DNA from: a virus | DNA: 25,858 nt | Virus record (IMG/VR): IMGVR_UViG_3300006947_002508 | Location: 1-25,858 of that record | Strand: one strand, 5' to 3' | Shown here: positions 20,871 through 25,858 of the stretch, in pieces | Layout: the number at the start of each line of letters is the position of its first letter | How positions within the stretch are numbered: position 1 is the first letter of the stretch | Translations under genes and position numbers: made by a program | The notes under the pieces: generated by a model | What the model was told of the DNA's origin: nothing | Database searches by the model: none | Seen by the model: the letters and a program-made list of their open reading frames with translations, nothing else

Positions 20871-21038
20871 ATGAAAATGATAGAATGGATTAAGGCTAGA
20901 TTAGCCGAAAGAACATCATGGGACGGAGCAACTATTGTCGCAGTGTCGATACTAGTATTACTTGGTGCACCTGTAGTAGAACTACTTGCGTGGCCAGCTT
21001 TAGTATATGGACTTTGGACACTTTATTCAGAAGAATAA
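20871..21038 (+). CDS. Small membrane protein
   Basis: A 55-residue protein. A basic and acidic N-terminal helix (MKMIEWIKARLAERTSWDG) precedes a hydrophobic region (ATIVAVSILVLLGAPVVELL and AWPALVYGLWTLY) that could form one long or two short membrane helices. It has a strong Shine-Dalgarno (AAGGAGAT) and lies 28 bases after a consensus late promoter, so high late expression is likely. It is a candidate for a lysis-associated or envelope protein. The family is not recognised. Confidence 0.7.
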   Translation: MKMIEWIKARLAERTSWDGATIVAVSILVLLGAPVVELLAWPALVYGLWTLYSEE

Positions 21039-21041
21039 GTA

Positions 21042-21365
21042 GTGATTATTGAGTTGACTGATGAAGCTATCATAAAGCTTCAAGAAAAAACCTCCAAAGC
21101 TAAAAACCCGAATATTAGAATTGGAGTAACCGGTAGTGGTTGTAGTGGTTACGCGTATGTCTTCGATTTTCTACAAGGAGAACCGACAGTTGATGATTTA
21201 GAAGTCGATTATGGTACTTTTAAACTATGGACTAACGAAGAATCAGTTCCTTTTTTACAAGGAATGCAATTAGACTATCAATATCATGGTATCAATGAAG
21301 GTTTTACATTCATAAACCCTAATGCTTCGGCATATTGTGGTTGTGGAGAGTCTTTTACGATATAA
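21042..21365 (+). CDS. A-type Fe-S cluster carrier (IscA/HesB-like)
   Basis: A 107-residue HesB/IscA-fold protein. The three cluster-binding cysteines are C34 in GSGCSGYAY and C99 and C101 in YCGCGESF, at the family spacing. LQGMQLDYQYHGINEGFTFINP is the conserved strand region before the CGC tail. It carries [2Fe-2S] or [4Fe-4S] clusters to apo-enzymes in the cytoplasm. HesB-like genes are known in marine phages. The phage's own cluster-dependent QueE is a possible client, but the predicted late expression makes that uncertain. The start is GTG, three bases after the previous stop. The gene ends just before a terminator. Confidence 0.92.
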   Translation: MIIELTDEAIIKLQEKTSKAKNPNIRIGVTGSGCSGYAYVFDFLQGEPTVDDLEVDYGTFKLWTNEESVPFLQGMQLDYQYHGINEGFTFINPNASAYCGCGESFTI

Positions 21366-21382
21366 ATACACAATTAGACGAG

Positions 21383-21410
21383 AAAGGACTCAAAGTTGAG
21401 TCCTTTTTTT
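21383..21410 (+). terminator. Strong Rho-independent terminator
   Basis: AAAGGACTCA (21383-21392) pairs perfectly with TGAGTCCTTT (21397-21406) around an AAGT loop, and is followed by Ts up to 21410. It separates the IscA-like gene from the curli operon. Confidence 0.92.
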
Positions 21411-21420
21411 ACATAAATAC
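21411..21420 (+). promoter_or_regulatory. T4-late-type promoter (ACATAAATAC) for the curli-like operon
   Basis: ATAAATA at 21413-21419 matches the late -10 core. The ten bases are identical to 7988-7997, and in both places they follow a terminator. AGGAA (21432-21436) and ATG 21446 follow at normal spacing. Confidence 0.65.
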
Positions 21421-21445
21421 AAGTGTAATACAGGAAACATAAATT

Positions 21446-21760
21446 ATGGATATATTAGGATTGATAGCAGAAGTTGGAGCTCCAATAGCAGGAGCGTTAG
21501 TTATGGGATTCTTTATCTTTCTTGTTTTGAAACAAATACTAGACGGAGTTGTTGATGACATCAAAACATTGACTTCTTTTTGTAAAATGTTAGAAGACAG
21601 AGCAAGAGTCGGCAGTAATGAGTTAATAAAGATTGATTTGTTAGTAGGAAGTGCGTTGAATTTGACACCTGACATAGATAGAATAGCAAGAGCTGAGAAC
21701 TTTAGAACAAACGAGAAAGGTATACCTCAGAATGTTAAACTAGATGTGAGGAGAGACTAA
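21446..21760 (+). CDS. Membrane-anchored protein, first of a tandem paralogous pair
   Basis: A 104-residue protein. A short N-terminus and one membrane helix (about residues 8-35, including PIAGALVMGFFIFLVLKQIL) are followed by a helical soluble region with TSFCKMLEDRARVGSNELIKI. It resembles the next protein in layout and in spaced residues (GxPI...L.MG.FI...K.I.D...I.T). The shape, one N-terminal helix then a coiled region, recalls BhlA/UviB holin-like proteins, but similarity to them is only suggestive. It is the first gene after the late-type promoter. Confidence 0.7.
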   Translation: MDILGLIAEVGAPIAGALVMGFFIFLVLKQILDGVVDDIKTLTSFCKMLEDRARVGSNELIKIDLLVGSALNLTPDIDRIARAENFRTNEKGIPQNVKLDVRRD

Positions 21761-22074
21761 TGGACGGTACAGACGCATTAGCTCAAGCAATAAGTGATTT
21801 CGGATTTCCGATCATCATGTCCTTAGGTATGGGATATTTTATATATTTTATCTGGAAATATATAACCGATAAATTGGAACCAGAGATAGAAACTATGCAT
21901 TATGCACTGATAAAGTGTATTGATGCTAATCGAATGTTAGACAATGATATGATACGACTACAACAAAAAGTTAAAGTTGTATTAGAGTATCGTGAAAGAC
22001 AGGAAGTAATAGAGGACGCTAAAGAAAAAGAAGCTTTAGCAGAAGTGAAAAATGTTAAAAAGGGTAAAAAATAA
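21760..22074 (+). CDS. Membrane-anchored protein, second of a tandem paralogous pair
   Basis: A 104-residue protein. The membrane helix covers about residues 15-35 (FPIIMSLGMGYFIYFIWKYI) and is followed by a charged coiled-coil region (LDNDMIRLQQKVKVVLEYR, then many Glu and Lys). It is paralogous in layout to the preceding protein. It has a good Shine-Dalgarno, GAGGAGA (21748-21754), and its start overlaps the previous stop by one base. The 3' end overlaps csgF by 23 bases. Its role could be holin-like or an inner-membrane partner of the secretion cluster; neither is proven. Confidence 0.7.
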   Translation: MDGTDALAQAISDFGFPIIMSLGMGYFIYFIWKYITDKLEPEIETMHYALIKCIDANRMLDNDMIRLQQKVKVVLEYRERQEVIEDAKEKEALAEVKNVKKGKK

Positions 22075-22579
22075 ATCGTTAATTGCAATTAGTTGTCTGA
22101 TGTTTTCTTTAATGTTACAATCAGATGAACTAACACACAACTTTAAAAGTCCGAGTTTCAGTGGTATAGGTATTTCAGCACATTATCTTACTATTGAGAA
22201 CCAAGAGAAGTCAAGAAAGGATGCTATTCAAGAAAAAATCGAATCAGCATTATTAGCAGCAGAGAGAGAACTCGAAAATTCAGTCATGGCAAAATTCATG
22301 AGGAATTTAGAGAGTAGAATCTATGCTCAGCTTAGTAAACAATTAGTAGAAAGTTTATTTAAAACATGTGATTTAATAGCTAATCCAACATGTACTCAAT
22401 CAAACTTCGGTAGTTTTACATTAGAAGGTAATACTGTATCGTATCTAAGAACAACATGTGATACATCTGCAATGGAAGGATGTACATTAGGTGAAGAAGT
22501 TATTATCTTAACAGTAACAGCTACAGACGGAACAACAACGACAATTACAATACCTGTAGGAAATGGTAATTTTGGATAG
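22052..22579 (+). CDS. csgF: CsgF-like curli assembly protein
   Basis: A 175-residue exported protein. A signal peptide (KRVKNKS then LIAISCLMFSLMLQS) probably ends near S24. The mature N-terminus DELTHNFKSPSFSGIGISAH matches the CsgF start (F.f.NPnFgG), the part that inserts into the CsgG pore. A helical middle with NLESRIYAQLSKQLVESLF and C-terminal strands with TATDGTTTTITIPVG match marine alphaproteobacterial CsgF proteins as I recall them. It contains four cysteines (mature region) absent from E. coli CsgF, perhaps disulphides. It likely anchors curlin-like fibres at the CsgG channel. csgG follows directly. Confidence 0.85.
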   Translation: MLKRVKNKSLIAISCLMFSLMLQSDELTHNFKSPSFSGIGISAHYLTIENQEKSRKDAIQEKIESALLAAERELENSVMAKFMRNLESRIYAQLSKQLVESLFKTCDLIANPTCTQSNFGSFTLEGNTVSYLRTTCDTSAMEGCTLGEEVIILTVTATDGTTTTITIPVGNGNFG

Positions 22580-22583
22580 AAGT

Positions 22584-23507
22584 ATGAGAACATCTCTTCT
22601 TATAACATTTGCCTTGTTAATGAGTAGTTGTGCTTCAATAGTACCATTGAATGGTATTAGTGATACTAATTGTGTAAGTATTGTAGAGTGTGCTGAAGAA
22701 CCGATAACAATAGAACTTCCTACACATGAGAAGTTATTGAATTTACCACCAGCAAAAGAAAAACCTGTTATTGCTGTGTATAAGTTTACAGATCAAACAG
22801 GTCAGAGAAAACAAAAAGGTAACGCAGCAATGTTTAGTACAGCTGTGTCACAAGGTACAGCAACAATGTTAATAGATGCATTGAAGACCGCTGGTGATGG
22901 AACATGGTTCAGAGTCGTTGAGAGAGTTGGTTTAGATAACTTAACTAGAGAACGTCAGATTGTAAAGAACACTAGAGCAGCATATGAAGATTCAACTAAG
23001 TTGGCTCCTATGTTGTTTGCAGGAATTATTTTAGAAGGTGGAATTATTGGTTATGATACTAATATTGAAACCGGAGGAAGAGGAGCGAGATATCTTGGTA
23101 TAGGAATGCAACAAGCCTATAGAAGAGATATTGTAGTCGTTCACTTAAGAGCAGTCAGTACATTGACTGGTGAGATTATATTAAATGTACAAACATCAAA
23201 AACTATATTGTCGGTAGCGACAGGATTTGATGTTTTTAAGTTTGTCGAACTTGATACTCAATTAGTTGAGATAGAAGACGGTATGACAGAAAATGAAAGT
23301 GTAACTAGAAGTGTTAGGTCAGCGATTGAAGCTTCTGTTTACGAATTAATTCTTCAAGGAGATGAAAAAGGATTTTGGAATATCAATTGGCCAATTACTG
23401 AAAAGGTAATTAAAGATCAGATAACAAAAGTCTTTGATGAAAAAGATGTTGTTCTTGTTGAAGAGACAATAATAGAAGAGGAAAATAAAAATGAAAATAA
23501 TGAATAA
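22584..23507 (+). CDS. csgG: CsgG-like curli secretion channel lipoprotein
   Basis: A 307-residue outer-membrane lipoprotein. The signal peptide MRTSLLITFALLMSSCAS places the lipidated Cys at C16. Landmarks shared with E. coli CsgG are PVIAVYKFTDQTGQRK, FSTAVSQGTATMLIDALK, WFRVVERVGLDNLTRERQI, GGRGARYLGIGMQQAYRRD, LRAVSTLTGEIILNV and TSKTILSVATGFDVFKFVE. The family forms a nine-subunit pore that exports unfolded curlins. In the constriction the E. coli Phe56 is kept, while Tyr51 and Asn55 appear changed. A non-conserved segment follows the lipobox, and the C-terminus is acidic. ATG 22584 is chosen because the lipoprotein signal starts there. Confidence 0.95.
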   Translation: MRTSLLITFALLMSSCASIVPLNGISDTNCVSIVECAEEPITIELPTHEKLLNLPPAKEKPVIAVYKFTDQTGQRKQKGNAAMFSTAVSQGTATMLIDALKTAGDGTWFRVVERVGLDNLTRERQIVKNTRAAYEDSTKLAPMLFAGIILEGGIIGYDTNIETGGRGARYLGIGMQQAYRRDIVVVHLRAVSTLTGEIILNVQTSKTILSVATGFDVFKFVELDTQLVEIEDGMTENESVTRSVRSAIEASVYELILQGDEKGFWNINWPITEKVIKDQITKVFDEKDVVLVEETIIEEENKNENNE

Positions 23508-24219
23508 ATTATTATTTCTTATATTATGTACACCAACTTTATTATGGGCTGTCGGTGCTAATGATAACGAAATCAAGATAGACCAGGCTGGTGACACATT
23601 AACATTAACCATTGACCAGATCGGTTATGGTAATAAGTTATGTGGAACTATAACCTCTGGAGCTTGTAACGCAGCAATGGTATTAACAGGTACTTCACTT
23701 AATGTAAATATTGATATGATCGGTAACTTGAATAAGATTTACGGACCTGTAATTCTTGATCAGTCTACTTTGAGTATTAATATGGCAGGTTCTAGTAATT
23801 CATGGGATTGGACAGTCGGAGCTTCAGGTTCTGCAGATTCATCTAATTTACTAACAACCATACAAGGAAGTTCTAATACTATGGATTTGAATTGGGGAGC
23901 AGCACAGTCTAGTGAAAGATTAGACTTTGACTTAGATGTAACAGGTAGTTCAAATGTATTTACTACTGTAATTGAAGTTGACGATGCTCGATATGATGTT
24001 GATGTCACAGGTAGTTCAAATGATGTGAACACTAGTCAGACAGACGGAGCTTACAATAAGATTGATTTAGAATTAATTCAATCTAATGGAAACATTGATA
24101 TTGTACAGAGTTCAGGTTCTTGTCCGAGTGGAGTTAGTTCATGTTATAGTGAAATAATAGCGGACTTTGATAGTGAAAATGCTACGATTAATATTAAACA
24201 AAAAGATACTGGCGATTAA
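23491..24219 (+). CDS. Curlin-repeat protein (CsgA/CsgB-like)
   Basis: A 242-residue exported repeat protein. The signal peptide MKIMNKLLFLILCTPTLLWA ends at A20. The mature part is a chain of short strands with turns: LTLTIDQIGYGNKL, LNVNIDMIGNLNKI, INMAGSSNSWDW, TIQGSSNTMDL, LDVTGSSNVFTT and VDVTGSSNDVNT. The alternating hydrophobics, Q.G..N turn and repeated GSSN fit curlin-type beta-solenoid repeats that assemble into amyloid fibres. Three or four cysteines are unusual for a curlin. It directly follows csgG (17-base overlap) and is the likely substrate. Its 3' end overlaps the FecR-domain gene by 41 bases. Confidence 0.82.
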   Translation: MKIMNKLLFLILCTPTLLWAVGANDNEIKIDQAGDTLTLTIDQIGYGNKLCGTITSGACNAAMVLTGTSLNVNIDMIGNLNKIYGPVILDQSTLSINMAGSSNSWDWTVGASGSADSSNLLTTIQGSSNTMDLNWGAAQSSERLDFDLDVTGSSNVFTTVIEVDDARYDVDVTGSSNDVNTSQTDGAYNKIDLELIQSNGNIDIVQSSGSCPSGVSSCYSEIIADFDSENATINIKQKDTGD

Positions 24220-25339
24220 TCTTTGTCTATTATCGACTTTAGTATTTGCAGATGATATAGGTGATATAGTTGAACATAGTGGTAACTCTGGAATAGTCCG
24301 AGAAGGAAGTAAGGAAGTTATCTCTGGTTCAGTTGATGAAGATATATTCTTCAAAGACTCTATAGAAACAGCAACAGGTAGAATGAAGATAGAGTTCGTT
24401 GATGAAACGAAACTATCTCTAACTGAACATACAGAAGTCATAATAGATGAGTATTATTTCGATAAAGACCCTTCAAAGTCTAGAATGGCTATGAAGTTTG
24501 TGTCTGGTACTGCAAGATTTACTACAGGTAAATTAGGATTAGTACCTAAAGAAAATATTATCATAACGACTCCAACAGCAACGATTGGTGTTCGAGGGAC
24601 AGATTTTACGACTAGTGTTGACGAACTCGGAAGGAGTTTAGTTATTCTTCTTCCAGACGCAGATTGCGGATTTATGGAAATCTGTACTCCGTCAGGTGAG
24701 ATAACAGTTACCAATGAAGCAGGTACAGTTATTTTAAACGAAGCTTTTCAGGCTACTATGGTGAGTAGTATATCTACACCACCTGTTCAACCTGTTAAGT
24801 TAGAAAACATAATGAATTTAGATATGATTGATAATATGTTTATCGTGTCACCACCGGAGAAGATAAAGAATGCACAAGCTGAAGAGTCAACTGGAACTAG
24901 TAGTTCTGATAGCGGTATTCTCGATTTCAATGATCTTGATATAGATTATCTTAAAGAAGACTGGGATGATGGAGAAGAAAGTTTAGAGTTTACAGAACTC
25001 GATATGGACTTACTAGATGTCGATTTTCTTCAAGATGTATTAGTTACAATTGAAGAAGTTAATATATTAAAAAGAAGTACAAGATCAAATAATTCTGCAG
25101 AAGGTGGAATAATTGAAGGTACTTCATTGGGATTCGATAAAGAATCACAATACAACACAATCATTGATTCATCAATGGGACAAATATGGTTCTATAGAGA
25201 TGTCAATGGTCTTATAGATATTAGAGTCCCTGTTGAACAGGGAACACGAATAGAGAGTGAAAATGAAGGTAAAACAAATCTTATTTTGGTTAATGACGGT
25301 GAGTCCGTTGTTATTATCATTAAACAGTCTGGCGGATAA
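24179..25339 (+). CDS. Exported FecR-domain protein between two curlin genes
   Basis: A 386-residue protein. The signal peptide MLRLILNKKILAINLCLLS continues to TLVFA, with cleavage after A24. The FecR domain (about residues 45-150) shows GRMKIEFVDETKLSLTEHTE, RMAMKFVSGTARFTTGKL and the hallmark ITTPTATIGVRGTDF. The middle is acidic, with repeated Leu-Asp units (FNDLDIDYLKEDWDDGEES, ELDMDLLDVDFLQDVL). The C-terminus ends VVIIIKQSGG, like a curlin-repeat strand. No sigma-factor or TonB partner is nearby, so iron signalling is unlikely. A wall-binding or fibre-associated role is plausible but not shown. ATG 24179 is chosen over an upstream TTG because it gives a clean signal peptide. Confidence 0.85.
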   Translation: MLRLILNKKILAINLCLLSTLVFADDIGDIVEHSGNSGIVREGSKEVISGSVDEDIFFKDSIETATGRMKIEFVDETKLSLTEHTEVIIDEYYFDKDPSKSRMAMKFVSGTARFTTGKLGLVPKENIIITTPTATIGVRGTDFTTSVDELGRSLVILLPDADCGFMEICTPSGEITVTNEAGTVILNEAFQATMVSSISTPPVQPVKLENIMNLDMIDNMFIVSPPEKIKNAQAEESTGTSSSDSGILDFNDLDIDYLKEDWDDGEESLEFTELDMDLLDVDFLQDVLVTIEEVNILKRSTRSNNSAEGGIIEGTSLGFDKESQYNTIIDSSMGQIWFYRDVNGLIDIRVPVEQGTRIESENEGKTNLILVNDGESVVIIIKQSGG

Positions 25340-25858
25340 TAAAAACTCCGTTATAGTTGGTCAGGTGTCTGGTGCATCAACGGATAACTTGAATCTAAGT
25401 ATTGAACAGATTGGTTACAACAATAAAGTTAATCTTAAATTAGCTCACAACAACAACGCATTACTATTCAAACAAACTGGTAACAATAACGAAATTAGTT
25501 GGGTACCTCAATGGGGTCAACAAAGTAGTGGTGATTTAGACGGTGCTAGTAACTCATTACATTTCGAACAAATGTGTACACGAGGAGTCGGTAACTGTAA
25601 TAAGTCAGACATTCAGATGCATATCTATGGTGATTCTAATAGTGTTCGTTGGGGTCAAGGTCTGTTTTTAACAGGTGCAACGGATACAACATTCGCTAAT
25701 GATGGTGATGAAGGTGGTGGTCATACTCTAAACTTAGATATCCATGGTAGTAATAATTCATTATCGGGGTATCAACGAAATGGTAATGCTAATCTATATT
25801 CATCACATACTGCTACCGTATATTTTTACGTAAAAATATACGGTAGCAGTATGTGATG
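25263..25858 (+). CDS. Second curlin-repeat protein, 3' end unreliable
   Basis: An exported repeat protein with signal peptide MKVKQILFWLMTVSPLLLS followed by LNSLA (cleavage near A24). The repeats include LNLSIEQIGYNNKVNLKL, LLFKQTGNNNEISW, QMHIYGDSNSVRWGQG and LNLDIHGSNNSLSGYQ. LSIEQIGYNNK is very close to LTIDQIGYGNK in the first curlin, so the two are paralogues, perhaps fibre subunit and nucleator. The first 77 bases, including the whole signal peptide, overlap the end of the FecR-domain gene in another frame. A TGA at 25854-25856 lies inside a perfect palindrome at the window edge and is probably artificial, so the gene is treated as truncated. Confidence 0.78.
25801..25858. repeat. Perfect 58-bp palindrome at the window edge (probable fold-back artefact)
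   Basis: Bases 25801-25829 are the exact reverse complement of 25830-25858, with no spacer. The palindrome ends at the last base of the window and lies within the second curlin gene. A natural hairpin would need a loop and would seldom be perfect over 29 base pairs. An end-of-contig fold-back is the simplest reading. Confidence 0.9.

Noticed and set aside
21361-21368. A perfect TATAAATA late-promoter match at the end of the IscA-like gene
   Set aside because: It overlaps that gene's stop codon and its transcript would run straight into the strong terminator at 21383-21410. The ATAAATA after the terminator is the better promoter.
25801-25858. The terminal palindrome as a transcription terminator or CRISPR-like repeat
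   Set aside because: It has no loop, is perfect over 29 base pairs, occurs once and ends at the sequence edge, which fits an assembly artefact better.

Overview
The window is a compact, AT-rich stretch of a T4-like myovirus genome. Every supported gene is on the + strand, genes are tightly packed, and many neighbours share ATGA or TAATG stop/start overlaps. The T4 core genes gp47, gp46, gp45, gp44, gp62 and regA are all recognisable. Together with a peptide deformylase, a 2OG-Fe(II) oxygenase, a CobS/CobT-like pair and an A-type Fe-S carrier, the set resembles marine T4-like phages. The low GC and the alphaproteobacterial look of QueD, CsgF and CsgG suggest an alphaproteobacterial host such as SAR11 (Pelagibacter). 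That host is an inference, not shown by the sequence.

Layout. 1-4186: recombination nuclease gp47 (5' end outside the window) and gp46, with small conserved phage genes, peptide deformylase and a 2OG-Fe(II) oxygenase. 4187-7926: a VWA protein with a metalloprotease-like HExxH motif and a MoxR/CobS-type AAA+ ATPase, each behind a copy of the same promoter module. 7927-9302: a terminator and a late-type promoter, then tiny genes, a structured gap, a zinc-ribbon gene overlapping a tRNA-Thr(UGU), and a GroES-like co-chaperonin. 9303-11133: small phage genes including a SET-domain protein and a DUF3310-like protein. 11120-12729: sliding clamp gp45 and clamp loader gp44. 12726-18484: a 7-deazaguanine cassette (QueD, flavodoxin, QueE, QueC, class II glutamine amidotransferase, FolE, DpdA/TGT-like transglycosylase, a 39-residue peptide and a phosphoribosyltransferase). 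18485-19254: clamp loader small subunit gp62 and RegA. 19261-20640: an ATP-grasp ligase fused to a retropepsin-like domain, with an N-terminus like a T4 capsid-targeting sequence. 20640-21365: two small membrane proteins and an IscA/HesB protein. 21366-25858: a terminator, a late-type promoter, two paralogous membrane proteins, then CsgF, CsgG, a curlin-repeat protein, a FecR-domain protein and a second curlin-repeat protein cut at the window edge.

Two systems stand out. The first is a nearly complete route from GTP to a 7-deazaguanine base, with a transglycosylase to insert it into nucleic acid. It sits between gp44 and gp62, which are adjacent in T4, and it carries its own flavodoxin (probable electron donor for QueE) and its own amidotransferase. 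It most likely modifies phage DNA to evade host restriction. The second is a phage-borne curli-type secretion and fibre cluster (csgF, csgG and two curlin-like genes around a FecR-domain gene) placed behind a T4-late-type promoter with small membrane proteins. This suggests that late in infection the phage builds an outer-membrane channel and exports amyloid-like repeat proteins.

The last 58 bases form a perfect spacer-less palindrome that ends exactly at the window edge. It is probably a fold-back assembly artefact, so the end of the last gene should not be trusted. No gene-free stretch exceeds 300 bases; the longest are 4187-4332 (promoters) and 8664-8764 (possible structured RNA).
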